NCBI RefSeq assembly: GCF_000512585.2
Contig: NC_089242.1
Location: 1,674,001-1,738,000 of the forward strand
Length of the DNA stretch: 64,000 bases
Direction of reading: 5' to 3'
Source: Kwoniella bestiolae CBS 10118
Lineage: Eukaryota; Basidiomycota; Tremellomycetes; Tremellales; Cryptococcaceae
The position numbers were made by a program, and so were the translations under genes. Under the pieces are notes generated by a model, which saw only the letters and a list, made by a program, of their open reading frames with translations, was not told the DNA's origin and ran no database searches. Numbering within the stretch: the stretch's first letter is position 1; each line of letters opens with the position of its first letter. This document shows, one piece after another, positions 48,560-60,421 of the stretch.

Positions 48560-49845
48560 ATGATGGCTCCTGAATTGATGATGATCTTTGTAGGCGTGAG
48601 TTTACCTTTGGTTTTTCTTGGTTCCTTGGGAGATACCTTTGGAGTCATCTGGGATACCGAAAGGGGTGTGACGAGGAGAAGGATAGATGGTATAATATAC
48701 CTTTGAATAGGACCCCAAACGGACAATTCATCTGGATCCACCATTTCCAAACATCGCTTCGTAACTCCTTCCCTCCTAAGAAGTCCAAGTTCTGACAAAC
48801 TCTACAGACCGAACACACCAGAGGAAAACAGTTCCACGTCTGGGTAAATCAGCATGGTACCTCTGAAGACCTCATCGAAGCCATCTCAGTGAGTAATCTC
48901 CCCTACCCTCGCTTCCCATTTGTATCCCACAGCCACCGAGATAAGCTGACAAGGCAACAGCACCACGAAACCCTCCCCCCCTCATCATTCATCCTCCAAC
49001 ACTCCCCCTCTTCATCCCCCATCATCCCCTTCCAACCCCTCCTCTCTCAGTCTATCACCCCCTATTCGACAGTCCACCTCTTCCATATTGAAGATCTTCG
49101 TCGAAGGGAGATACAGAGGAAATCCGCCCAGAAAGTAGAATATGAAAGGAGGGGACGGTACGAGTCCAAGAAAGATGGGAAGATGAAGCTCCGAAGAAGG
49201 TCTAAGAAGGATTTGCAGGAGCATCGGAGGAGGGAGAAGAGGAGGGAGAGGGGGGAGGGGATCGTACCCTGTTTCAAGGTGTTTTGTACCGAGGTTCACC
49301 CATCTGACGATGGGCGAGAAGATAGGGAAGAAGGGAAGTTGGATTATCTGAGTGCTCCGATGGCATCGTCGGGTTTGGATATGGATATGGGAGTTGAGTT
49401 GGATCGCGGGTCTACGGCTGTTGAGACCCTGCGCCACCCACTGCGTCAGCGGATGATAAGGAACGAAGACGACAGGAAGAAGAGAGCCAAAGATCTCTTA
49501 ACTTCCCGTCCTCTCCATCTGGACTCTAGTTCACCAGACAAATGGATATCCTCATCGACTAACTCGCCCTCTCACAAGACCATCCCTTCCTCGTCGGCAT
49601 CTTCCTCCAAATTACCTCTCCGTTCTTACCCTACTACACGGGATGTATCCTTACGATCGAATGACTCGGAATCAGCATACGCAGCTTCATCCCCATCTCC
49701 TTCTCCGAAGTATGGGCGGGAAAGCGGATCGAACGTTTCGGAACCTGATTCGACATGTTACGCTGGGACGACCTCACCCAGATTACCGCAGTGTCAAGAG
49801 GAGATGAATGGTCCTGTTAGAGGTAGATATTGGGAGAAACGATAA
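48560..49845 (+). CDS. Orphan protein with basic helix and Ser/Pro-rich tail
   Basis: Exons 48560-48595, 48808-48888 and 48961-49845; 333 residues. The start MMAPELMMIFVG joins TEHTRGKQFHVWVNQHG, then EDLIEAISHHETLPPSSF and SITPYSTVHLFHIEDLRR. This front part alternates strands and helices and could be a small domain. A very basic, probably helical stretch follows (KLRRRSKKDLQEHRRREKRR), then an acidic patch, and a Ser-rich disordered tail (SSTNSPSHKTIPSSSASSSK). No family recognised. The first exon is tentative: exon 2 has no in-frame ATG, so an upstream exon is needed, and the one chosen implies a rather long intron of 212 bases. Confidence 0.55.
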
Positions 49846-50271
49846 CACCTTGGATCAGTACGTCAGGATGAACAAGATGAAGATGTATGATATAGTCATG
49901 TGTAGTCAGTAGAGGGAGAGCGAGAAGCCGTAAGCATCGGAAGAGAAGAGAAGAGAAGAGAAGAGCAAGAGCAAGATCGGAGATGAAACAATTAGTGTTG
50001 ATTGGGTTGGAACGGTCACACGTGATGCCTATATCTTGAGTCTGTGAACAAATTGAGTAAAAAGTATGTTCGAATTGTTAGTAAGGTGATCTGAGTCCTG
50101 TCACACCATCTGTCAAACGTAGATACTCTCTTTGTTTTGTATTATGTGACTTTGATCTGTATGTGAAGTAGTCCAAATGTAAAGCATTGTCATCAGCACA
50201 CTTCTCATGACCCAGTTGAAGAGAGACACGGACATACCAATGATATGCATTACATTTTGGCATTTATTTTT
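49846..50271. other. Convergent 3' flanks with a short tandem repeat
   Basis: About 425 bases between converging genes, without coding signal. It includes the AAGAG microsatellite described separately. Confidence 0.4.
49941..49965 (+). repeat. AAGAG microsatellite
   Basis: Five perfect copies of AAGAG, followed by CAAGAGCAAGA. It lies in the 3' flank of the orphan gene. It is a simple repeat likely to vary in length between strains. Confidence 0.85.
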
Positions 50272-51478
50272 CTATTTTGGTATCCTCTGCTCTGCGTAAT
50301 CCAACACTCTATTTACATACCCCCCTAAACTGTGCCGTGATATCAAAGCGTCCCGCAGGACTGAAGAGGGCGGTAGAGAGTAAACCACGTATAGATGCGA
50401 AGTTACCAATGCATCAATCGATGTGGGGTGTCTGAGCCATAAATCAGTCAATGATCCATAATCCATATACAAAGCTGAAGAGAGGTGACGCCTGCTCACC
50501 TCGCACCGAATAACCATGGTTCATTCTCCGAGGCACTTTCCAGTATCACCTCCACCGCATCTAACACTGCGATTCCCCTCTTTATAACCTCGTCTGTATC
50601 TATATCCCTCGAATCCCCCGTTAGCGAAGCGGGTAATGGTGTGGTTAATCCGGCGGAGAGTGGAGGTGCATTGGGGAATAGGAGGTGGAAGGTTGATGTT
50701 TGGGATGGTAGGGATGCTAGGTACGCTGGGAGGAGGTTTCCGAGGATTAGGTGGGATAGGGCGAGGGCGCGATCGTATGTAGCTTGTGTGGGGAGGCCTT
50801 GTAGTCTGAAATAGAGGAGTCAGCGATATGAAGTGAGCGTTTCCGTGAGGTTCTCGATAACATCTGTGTTCCCAGCAGAAGATTGGAGAAGGCATCTGTG
50901 CATATAATGATGGGTATGGTAGGAGGCAGAAAAACCACTCACTCCTTCCCCTTCCCCTTGAGAGGGTACGTACTCTCCAACCAACCCCGTATCTCATCCG
51001 TAGCTAGCAGTCTATCCTGATTCAGTATATGTAATGCAGGCAAAGTACCGCCCGGAGCGGATTTTTCGTTGGGCCATGACTTGAAAGACACTGGTACCCT
51101 TGAGGAGGTCTCGCGAAGGAGGAATAGGAGTTGGGTGCGGAGTGAGGAAGGGGAGGAGGAAGTCCAATGGCGAGAGGAGGGTGAGGGGGGATGTATCTGG
51201 GCAATTATCATCGAACGAGTAAGTACCGGAAACTGTAGCGCGCATGTAATGCTGAGGGGGTAGACCTGTGTGTGCTAGGTAAGAAGATGTGCGATACTCA
51301 CCCATAGTTCCACGGCATGCTCTTCACCCTCCCTAGCTCTCACTTTCCAATCCACCTCGTCATCTTGCTCTAACACCACCAAGGGGAATTTCGAGTAGAA
51401 CGATTTGACCCATCCTGGGGCTGTGAATATTGTGCTTCCTTGAGCTGTCGAGGGTGGCCGGGCTGTTGCTGCTGCCAT
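50272..51478 (-). CDS. Metaxin-family subunit of the mitochondrial SAM/TOB complex
   Basis: Minus-strand exons 51478-51302, 51196-50943, 50805-50500 and 50431-50272; 298 residues. Metaxins (Sam35/Sam37 in yeast) sit on the outer mitochondrial membrane and help insert beta-barrel proteins. The N-terminal thioredoxin-like part has FPLVVLEQDDEVDW and PALHILNQDRLLATDEIRGW. The C-terminal helical part has the family pattern ENEPWLFGARHPTSIDALVT, then YSLPPSSVLRDALISRH and GGYVNRVLDYAEQ. The front of the frame is open about 90 bases upstream of the chosen ATG, so a further 5' exon cannot be excluded. I cannot decide between Sam35 and Sam37. Confidence 0.78.
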
Positions 51479-51968
51479 TGCTGGTGATGCTATGTCAGGT
51501 AGGATAAGAGCGTTGTTGATTTTGGTTGATGGTGATGATGATGCTTCTATTGATTTTGACTTTTCGCTGCTGTCAAACAGAGTTACTCGTTACTCGTCAT
51601 GTGGAGGTTGATCATAATATTGTGTGTAAATGAGTGACCCGGATAAGAGATGGCTCGGGCCGGTAATACTACTAGGTACTGCACTTTGTATGATGATGGC
51701 GCAACATGAGCAGAGGGATGACGTTGAACCACTCACTCTGGCTTAGAACACAGCTCACATCCCACATACCATATCCTATCTTGCATCTTGCATCCTACGT
51801 ATATAGCATATCACCATCCCCTATAGCACCTATATCTCTCACTCTCGACAATCACACATATTCAAAGCCGAAAAGTCAGAAACCGAATAAATAGACAGCA
51901 GGTCATAGATCATCCAGTGATTGCTGCGGTTCGGATCTATCGCAAAGATATAGACTTGGATAGACAAA
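51479..51968. promoter_or_regulatory. Divergent promoter region, metaxin gene / EDE1
   Basis: 490 bases between divergent start codons. No convincing TATA box; AT-rich patches around 51615 and 51800. The part next to 51478 is open in the metaxin frame. Confidence 0.4.
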
Positions 51969-54900
51969 ATGGCAGCTTCGTATTGTAAGTTGATGCTCTT
52001 CCTCGTTCTCTCACCCCGAAACCGTCCACTTGCAGTGCGACGGGAATACAGCAGGCGCAGAATGACACTGACAGTCATTTGGCTGTAGCTCCACAGGAGA
52101 AGCAGTATTATGATCAGTTGTTCGCTATAATTGATAAGGATAATGTGAGTGGATTTAGGTCTACGCCCTTTTCGCTTTAATAGCGCCTGTGGTCTCTCAA
52201 TACGTGGTCATTCAAAACACCCTACTTCCTAAATCATAGATTGCGCTTTCTGTCATGAACTCGAGCTCACCTTCCTAACGTGCGACTTTTAGACCGGAAT
52301 TCTTCCAGGTCAAGATGCCTACCCTTTTCTTACCTCCTCCAACCTCCCCACTACCTCTCTAGGTGAAGTTTGGGCATTGGCAGACCCAGAGAACAATGGG
52401 TTCCTGACGAAAGAAGGGTGGTACAAAGCTGCAAGAGCTATTGGATGGTTACAGAAAGGAGGAGTCAGTGCTGTCGATGACAGCTTGGTCAACAAATGTA
52501 CGTAACTTCTCTTCATCAATCGGCTTGCAGAGAAGCGTTTCTAATTCCCAATTGCATCCTGACAGCCGGACCATTACCCACATTTGATAAAGGTCCACCA
52601 CCACCTGCGATCCAATCTCAACTCACAGGACAGAGAGCCTTACCTCCCCTTTCAGCACATAATACCGGATCGGGTCCAGGTCTTCCTACCTTGACGCCCG
52701 CGGACAGAGCCAAGTTCACTCGTCTCTTCGCCAATGCTGGTCCAAGTAACGGTTTGGTCTCTGGTGATAAGGCGAGGGACATGTTCTTGAAAAGTGGTTT
52801 AAGCTATGATAAACTCGGTCAGATCTGGTCAGTTGTTGACCAATGAATCTCGGGAATTGCCAACTCACGGAGATGACCAAGCTTATATGTTAAATCGGAT
52901 ATAGGAATCTCGCTGATACCCAAGAACGAGGATCACTCGATCTCACCGATTTCGTGATCGGAATGTTCCTCATTCAGAGTTGTATGGCAATTTCCAGCTT
53001 AAACCTTCCACCGACTCTTCCAAACGGGCTATACGAGACAGCTTCGGGCGGTAGAGCTCCACCACCTAAAGCGCCTGCCAGTCCCATATCAAGACAGCAT
53101 ACTGGCGGTGCTGTGCCCAGCCCTGTCAGACCTCAATACACAGGTGGAATGGGAGGTGGGATCTTACAACCTCAAAGAACAGGTCAAAGCGCTACTGGGG
53201 TGTCGACACCACCTCGGTCAGGTGCAGCCCCAAAGACATTCGCTAGTCCACCTACCTCGTCCAGCTTCTCGACTATCCCTTCTACGTCTTCGTTTGGCGG
53301 ACCACAAAGACAGATGTCAGGTTTTGCACCTTCCCAACAGCAGCCTTGGGACGTTACCACACAAGCTAAAGCAACTTCAGATCAATTCTTCTCACAACTT
53401 GATACCCAGAACAAAGGTGTTATAGAAGGGGATGTCGCTGTGCCATTCATGTTGCAAAGTCAACTGGACGAAAACACCCTTGCCGCTATTTGGGATCTTG
53501 CCGATATCAGAAAGGAAGGGAAACTCACTCGAGATGAATTTGCAGTAGCAATGCACCTCATCAACGCCAAGCTTGCCGGTCAAGATGTTCCTTCATCACT
53601 ACCAAACAGTCTAGTCCCTCCTTCCTTACGTGATACTTACGGAAATGGTGCTCAAGAGGTATTATCAAGTCAAGGCCCCAGTAGCGCGACTAAAGATCTG
53701 TTTGATGTGTTCGGCGACGACGAACCTGCACCCACACCCAAAGCTACCAGTCCTCAACCACAACAGCAAGCTCAAGCTCAGCCTTTCTCAGCTTCCGCCT
53801 TTCTACCTCAACCTCCTCCGCCACCTGCCAGAAGGATGACCGCTCAAAGCACTGGCCAAAAGACTTTGTCACCTGCTCATACGGGTCAGCAAGCTTCAGG
53901 TGGATTTGGTATGGCTCCTTTTGGTGAGTTCGGACATGACATCAAACAGACCAAATGCTGATATGAAGATATTGATCATAGCCCCTGCTGCTCGAGGTGG
54001 TGATCTACTCGGAGACGACTCCGCTGAAGACAAGCCTTCGACAGTGCCAGATCATTCTGCAGAATTCGGTAACAAGCAAAACCAACTTGCCAATACCACC
54101 AAGAACCTATCTGAGCTAGAAAAGACCCACGCCGAATTAGATAACACAGCCAAATCATCTGCCGAGCAGTTGGAAGAGCTCGAGTCGAAGTTATCTTCCG
54201 CTCGAACTCGATACGAAACTGAAACTAAAGCTGTAGCTGATCTACGAATCAAGGTTGGTGAGCAGAAAGAACGATCTAAAAAACTGGAAAGCGAAGTCAT
54301 CTCTGCCGAATCCGACTTATCAGCCATGAGATCCGAGAAAGATGAACTTGAACAAGCTCTATTGAGGGATAAGGAGGAGATTAGAGGATTACAGAAGATG
54401 ATGAAGGAAGTGGAAGAGGAGAAGACGGGGATGAAGTTGGTTTTGGAGAAACTGCGAAAAGAAGCTAGGCAACAAAAGGGAATGTTGAGTATTGCAAAGA
54501 AACAACTTTCGACCGCTGAAGGAGGTAGAGATAATGTTCAACAGGATATCAAAGCTACAGAAAGGGAGATCGAAGATGATAAAGCTGAAATCGAAAGAGG
54601 TTCTCAGCATACTAGTCCAGCTCCTGAACCCGCTGCTCTATTTTCACCTTCAATCGCCTCTGGTGTACCTCTTCCAGTCACACCTAAAGCGCTCAGTCCA
54701 GCTCCTACTGGCACTTCCATAAGATCCAACAATCCATTCGAGAGACTTGCAGGCGCTCGTTCAGCTCCATCACCGCCCCAGCCCCCTGCCTCAACTGCGT
54801 CGCCACCACTCCAACAAGAAGAACCCACTTCCCCTAACTTCGGAACTGCTGCTCTTGCCGGTGTCACTGCTGCAGTCGGCGCAGCGGCTGGTGTAGCTGT

Positions 54901-56735
54901 TGCTGGCGCAGAAACCCTCTACGATGCTGCTAAAGAAGCTGTCTCCGGTGAATCCCCCGAGGCCACGACAGATACCAAAGAGAAGGAAGTTGATCCCTTT
55001 GGTGCACCTTCGACCTTTGATGAACAGAAGACACCTGTACCTGGAAACGCTCAAGGGGAAGAAGCCGATCCATTTGGCGCACCCTCCGGTAAGGACTCGA
55101 CTGATCCTTTCGGAGCACCCTCTACCCCTGAACCCGCGGATCAAGCTGGGTTCGATGATTTCAACTCCGGCTTCGGCGATTCGTTTGCTGCTGCTCCTAC
55201 TTCTGAAGAAAGCAAGCCAGTGGAACAAGCTGTTGAGGGTCTGACCGCACCATCCGCTTCAAAGGATTTCGACAGTGCTTTTGCCGACTTCGATGAACCC
55301 AACCTCGCTAACGAGTCTACTCCATCGGACAATCAGGGGCTCGAAGAAGGCATCCCCAGTGGAATACCCAAATCAGCTATCCCTTCTGAGCTGACTGCTC
55401 GACCGGAAGCCGAACGGACATTCTCCACTCAAGCTATCGCTCCTGAAAGTATACCTGGTACACCTGCTACCGAGGTGCCTTCGAGTGGGATTGGAAGCTC
55501 ACCTGCATCGGTCAAAGCTCCTTTACCACCTAGTGGATTAGCCCAGGAGGTCAGAGCCGATGACGCTGAATCAAGTGATGACGAGGAAGAGGGACCAGAA
55601 GATTTGGAAGGTCCCAGGAAGGGTTATGGGTCCAAGGGCAAGGAGGATGAGTTTGATGATTTCGAGCCTCAACAGAAACAGAAGGATAACGTTGAACAGT
55701 CTTCCGAACCGACATTGGCTCCTCCCATCTTATCTGTTGAGGAACCCACTCCCACGAAAGTCCGCAGACACGCACCTCCCCCACCTTCCCAGAAGTCGAC
55801 TCCTATTCCCGCTCTTCCGACCGATGCAGGAGCAGATGAATTTGATCCTTTCGGTGCGCCGGTAACTTCAGCCACCACAGCTGGTTCGAACAAGGCACCT
55901 CAAACAGCATCTTTCGATGAAGACGAATTCGATTTCTCCGACTTACCTCCCGCTCAAGTCGATCGGTCAGCTAGTTCTACCGCTACCGCCGGAGCGACCA
56001 ATAACCCATCCTTTGACGATGACTTTGCCAACTTCGATGACGAATTTGAGAACGTCCCTCCTCCTTCTAATTTGAATACAAACAACGGTAATGCCGGATC
56101 TGAGATTTCAAATTCCAATGGATCTGGATCGAACGCTAGTACTTCCAAGAGCTACGAGATGGTTAGTCCCCAACAACCGCAGGGTCAGAGATTTGATGAA
56201 TGGGGATATGGTAGTCATCCCTCTGCCGGACAAGGTCAGGGCGAACACCAACACCAACAACAGCAGCAGCAGAACAAGGGGTTGAGCTTTGATGACGCCT
56301 TCGGAGGAGACTTTGAGCCTTCAGGGTGAGTTTGTGTTTTAATGTCTTTAGACCACCATCCCTACGTGGTTGTTCACCGCCAACGTGGGCTGATGATGCG
56401 ATATTTACTTTTGCAGATCAAGCTCTGTCCCGCACGATGATGCCTTTGCACCTCCCCCTGGACCGCCGCCTGCTCAGCAACAGGACCCAAAACTGCAGCC
56501 TCCCCCTATGCCTGAGAGAAGACCCAGTACCGCCCAGCCGGATGATATAGAGGATGTGAAGAAGGTGAGTCCTGTCGTTTTCTCTCACTTGCTTCATGAT
56601 ATCGAAACTGACATTTGTCACTTATCGTACGCTCAGCTCTGCGCCATGGGGTTCTCAAGAGGGTTGGTGGTCGAAGCGCTAGCTGCGAACGGATATGACT
56701 TCCAAAGAGCCTTGAACGTTTTATTATCGGCGTAA
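51969..56735 (+). CDS. EDE1: EH-domain endocytic scaffold protein Ede1 (Eps15-like)
   Basis: Exons 51969-51984, 52089-52144, 52293-52497, 52566-52827, 52905-53923, 53982-56325, 56417-56564 and 56637-56735; 1382 residues. Ede1 arrives first at clathrin-coated pits and binds NPF-bearing adaptors. Three EH domains: YYDQLFAIIDKDNTGILPG, then TRLFANAGPSNGLVSGDKA with ADTQERGSLDLTDFVIGMFL, then DQFFSQLDTQNKGVIEGDVA with WDLADIRKEGKLTRDEFAVA. A coiled coil of about 190 residues follows (54,040-54,600). The long acidic tail carries several DPFGAP repeats, an SNNPFERL, and paired acidic/Phe motifs (DEDEFDFSDL), all typical adaptor-binding sequences. It ends with a UBA domain, CAMGFSRGLVVEALAANGYD. The first exon codes only five residues. 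Confidence 0.93.
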
Positions 56736-57555
56736 TGGTCGAAGAGTTAAGGGACTACTTTGTGCTGATAAGGAAGGGGATTGGAATAATAGTGTTGGCT
56801 CATGCAAATATGTAGGATAAAACGTTGGAAGATATATACAATAATAGTAGAATGAGATGATGGATATGCACCAAACTTTCTGATTGATGCAAGGCTATGA
56901 GGATCATATGCGATCGCTAGACGATCCTGATGTAAACTCTAACCCACATCTCAACTTCAATCACCAGAACGATACTGTGTCCTGGGGGGTGCAGTATGAA
57001 GCTTAAACAGGTATAAGATGGACGTGTTTGATGAGTGTCCTTTGGAGACGAAGGGTCGGATTGTAGTCGTACTGCTCGTGGCAAAACTGACCAGTGTCGG
57101 TGCTACATCGTTACACTCGCTTGTGGTGGGATATCCCGTCTTTCCCAAATATACAAGGGGAGGAATCGACCCTTATCATTGCAAAGTCTGCATAGCTGCA
57201 AAGAGGGCCGGTTTCGATGGGGCTCATTATGTCGATGTTTCAAAGGTATCTGTGGTGCCACCTTTGTTTGTTTTCCCCGTATCGATAATTCGTTAATCCC
57301 TATACGATCTAGGAGATTATGAATAGATGACAAAGGATTGCAGGGGTGATCCCCTCTTTTGCGGAATGATGAGAGGCAGATTGACTTAACAAATGAGCTC
57401 CCCTCGTATATGAGATAGATGCATAGATAAATTTATAAAGATTGAAGCAATCTTCCAAGGTCTTCACAGTACATCATCTGTCGATATATATTCCGACACT
57501 ACTGTACTATTTCTCAATTTATCAATCTGATTCCTTGTTTTCGATCATACAAACC
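56736..57555. other. Intergenic region before the secreted-protein cluster
   Basis: About 820 bases. Overlapping open frames around 57018-57333 on both strands lack support. A TATAAA at 57434 serves the next gene. Confidence 0.4.
57434..57439 (+). promoter_or_regulatory. TATA box of cluster gene A
   Basis: TATAAA, 122 bases upstream of the ATG at 57556, in an AT-rich setting. The position is typical of inducible yeast promoters. Confidence 0.5.
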
Positions 57556-58332
57556 ATGTTCTCCACCCGCTCAATCATAGCGTTGGTAGCTGTGCTACCT
57601 GCACTCGGTGCTTTGGCGGTTCCCGAAGCGACCGTGGCCCCAAAGGAGAAGAGACAATCGGACAATGAACCTAGCTCGACCATATCTGAAGCAGCGGAAG
57701 CGACAGGTTTATCCACCAGTGCATCAGCATCCTCGTCCCGTAATGCCTTTGCAGGGATAATCGCCTCTTACGCGGGGGACATTGCGAGAGAACAGGCTCA
57801 AGGTGAATATGGTGATTTGGTGGTTCAGATGGGACCATTTACATGTGCTTTTGTGAGTGTTGTGTCTCCATCCTCCCTCCACTGATTATGGTTCAGGAGG
57901 AATCTGGCTGATTGTTGGAGTACTGTACTTCATTTAGAACGGTAGCCCCAAGAAATGTAACAAGGATCAACCCAACAACTACATCTCACTGATCAACCCC
58001 AACCCCAATGACACAGTGTGGAAACATTCATGGAAATTCTTTTCCTACCTCAATGCCAATTCCTCCGATTGGCCCGACGATCAGCCAGTTACCTCGATCA
58101 CCGTAAGTTGTGGCTTCTCCGTTAGAAGATATACTCTGATGTGCGCACACGTGCTGATGCTCTGCTCTGGTGCATGCAGTGCGATCTCACTCTCTCACCA
58201 GGTAAAAAAGGCGATAACGCTACTATTCAGATTGGTAATTCGGCACCATATGTGAAAGAGGTTGATCCCAAGGAGATGCTCAAGATGGAATGTTTTGGTA
58301 GTAGAGATGATTGGGTGGTCGATCAGGCTTGA
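57556..58332 (+). CDS. Cluster gene A: small secreted protein with paired-Cys C-terminal signature
   Basis: Exons 57556-57852, 57938-58102 and 58180-58332, all phase 0; 204 residues. The signal peptide is FSTRSIIALVAVLPALGALA. A possible Kex2-type site (KEKRQS) and a Ser/Thr-rich linker follow. The helix NAFAGIIASYAGDIAREQAQ precedes the first Cys (GPFTCAF), where intron 1 lies. Exon 2 contains KKCNKDQPNN and HSWKFFSYLNANSSDW. Exon 3 opens with the Cys codon: CDLTLSPGKKGDN, then SAPYVKEVDPKEMLKMECFG. The same exon plan and marks occur in the three following genes and in the gene at 27,877. The sequence NAT and NSS give N-glycosylation sites. Function unknown; extracellular by inference. Confidence 0.82.
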
Positions 58333-59096
58333 AGCTTGATGATACGGTCAGATGAAGCGATAACCATCTGAGGTGGTTAAAGAGTACATCTGACTTCTGT
58401 AAAGTAGTGTGTCATGAGGAGTTGATTCTACTGTATTTATCTTCACAATGTAATCCAGATTGGCAGCGAAGAATGCGAAGGCTCAGCGCAGCACTGACAG
58501 CAATACGTTGGATAATTGAACAGAAAATGACCCCAGTTTATTCATGTCATTGAGGACCGGCTTTCTGTACACCCTTGCCCACAGTTAAATGGATGCCCGT
58601 AAGAGGCTGGACATAAGGTCTGTCTCAGACTTCTGCATCCATGAAACGAGACATATCAAACCTCATTACCGAGCTTTCTACTGCTTTCAAGATCGATTTA
58701 ATGCAGGTCACCGCTCTCGACCGTTCACTTTCCAAACACCCTGTGTGTCTAGATGATAGCTATAATCTGCAGTATTTTATTGGATTCTTCAATAATCGAC
58801 AGGGAGTATGATAGGAGGCCAGATCGGACTTCAAGCGCATGAAAGGACACGATCAGCAGAGGTTTCACAATGCTGATACCCCTTTGGATCAACCAGGATA
58901 ATGCGTTGAGTGAAAAAGCCTTGGCCTCAGGTTTTAAACATTATATTCAGAGACATGCTCCCGAAGTGTGAAGGATAAACGTTCGATCCTTACACTATTC
59001 TGTCTATGATCCAGTTACTCTGTCGGATTATTTCATTTGCGCTGTTTCTTCTCAGAATCACTAATTTGCAGCTACCCGACATTCGACTTGTCGACC
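58333..59096. other. Intergenic region A/B of the cluster
   Basis: 764 bases without coding signal. It contains ATGAAAGGA at 58839 and an 11-base-pair inverted repeat at 58965-58996, both upstream of gene B. Confidence 0.4.
58965..58996. repeat. Inverted repeat (hairpin or dyad site)
   Basis: AGTGTGAAGGAT at 58965-58976 pairs with ATCCTTACACT at 58986-58996, with one bulged G and a 9-base loop. It lies about 100 bases upstream of the gene B start codon, so it may be an operator-like dyad or a leader hairpin. Confidence 0.6.
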
Positions 59097-59789
59097 ATGA
59101 AGTATCTTGAAGTCATCTCACTTCTCCCGATTCTGTCCGTGATGATTCCAGGCGTTTCCGCCAGTCCCATCGGTAACCAGGTGGGCGAGAATGAATACAG
59201 GGGTGCAACGGGTGCACTATTCTTAGACATGGCAATGTCCACCTGTTTAAAAACCGAAGTAAGTGCACATCTGTCTGCCATCGGCAATCAGCAAATTTGC
59301 ATTCTTGAGACACATGAATGCGGCGGGGACTGATGTTGTATTCGCTGCCTGCCACCCACAGCCCGGGGGATCGCTCGAGGGCTGTACAGATTGGAGGCAT
59401 CTCGAAGGTCGCTATACTGTGTGGAACGGAGATACCTCGCCATCGACTGCCACTTGGACTTTCACAGCATTCGCAAATCATACTATTGATGGAGCTCACG
59501 ACTTACCTGATAATAACCCGCTTACCACGATCCACGTAAGCTAGAACACCAGCACCCGACACTGTCGATAAGTATCGTCATGTCAACGAGCTGATGATTT
59601 CCATAGTGCGACATTACCACTTGCCCAGCACAACGAACAGAGAATTCGACAATCGTAATCAGCAACTTCGCGCCTTTTGTTCGCGAGATTGATCCTCACG
59701 GGTTGACGAAACTTGAATGTGCTGGAGCCAAGGAAGGAGACGTGGTCAAAGATGACACGTCCAGTCAACACGAGCATTGTTCCGTGTAG
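59097..59789 (+). CDS. Cluster gene B: small secreted protein with paired-Cys C-terminal signature
   Basis: Exons 59097-59258, 59362-59535 and 59607-59789, all phase 0; 172 residues. Signal peptide MKYLEVISLLPILSVMIPGV, with likely cleavage after VSA. Linker shorter than in gene A. Exon 1 ends shortly after a Cys (MSTCLKTE), as in A and C. Exon 2 has EGCTDWRHLEGRYTVWNGD and TATWTFTAFANHTIDG. Exon 3 opens with CDITTCPAQRTENS, then NFAPFVREIDPHGLTKLECA, and a His/Cys tail. Sites NHT and NST could carry N-glycans. In-frame ATG at 59037 lies upstream, but the signal peptide favours 59097. Same family as A, C and D by intron positions and signature; overall identity is low. Confidence 0.82.
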
Positions 59790-60421
59790 TGACATTCAAC
59801 ATATCAGCGCCAGTCAATACACAGTTTTATGCTGCATTACTGATCTACCATAAGGTATCGGCGGGTTTTCAATTGGACCTACATATGTACAGTACATAGT
59901 AGATCCTGCTGCTACCATGCAATGATTACTATTCACTCCGGCTGACACTTGCTCATTGCCTTACCTTCGTATGAATAACAAAATTACACCAATTGTCGAC
60001 TAGCCCTTTGATTGCTGTTTGCCGATCATGCTTCACAGTCGAAACCTGGAAATTTGAAATTTGAAATCTGTTAATCTGAATTAACCTCATCAGAGCACCT
60101 TTCATCAGTAGCCCCCTGCTTCGAAATTCGATTAGCCATCAAAGGGATGACCCTTAATTGCAGAACAAATGAAAGGTATGGATTGTCTTGAGTTACCCCT
60201 TGTACAATCTAAATCTGGGCTCAAAGCACGGCTATGTTCAAAGCAGCCTAGTCTGCGATACAACACCTGCAGAACGCGTATAAGGAGCGGCAAGATAGCC
60301 CGTGGCCATGCTCATCAAATTGGCTGACATATTACAGCCCAACCTCAGGTCCACTGTCCCTTCGTCTTGAAAATGGTCATTTCTTAGTCGACGTTGAACG
60401 ACTTCATACTCTGCTTCAAAC
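59790..60421. other. Intergenic region B/C of the cluster
   Basis: 632 bases without coding signal. ATGAAAGG at 60169 and a TATAAG at 60280 precede gene C. A short duplication GAAATTTGAAATTTGAAATC stands near 60051. Confidence 0.4.

Noticed and set aside
57018..57333. Overlapping frames on both strands before cluster gene A
   Set aside because: Three frames are open at once over the same bases; none has a leader or family resemblance.
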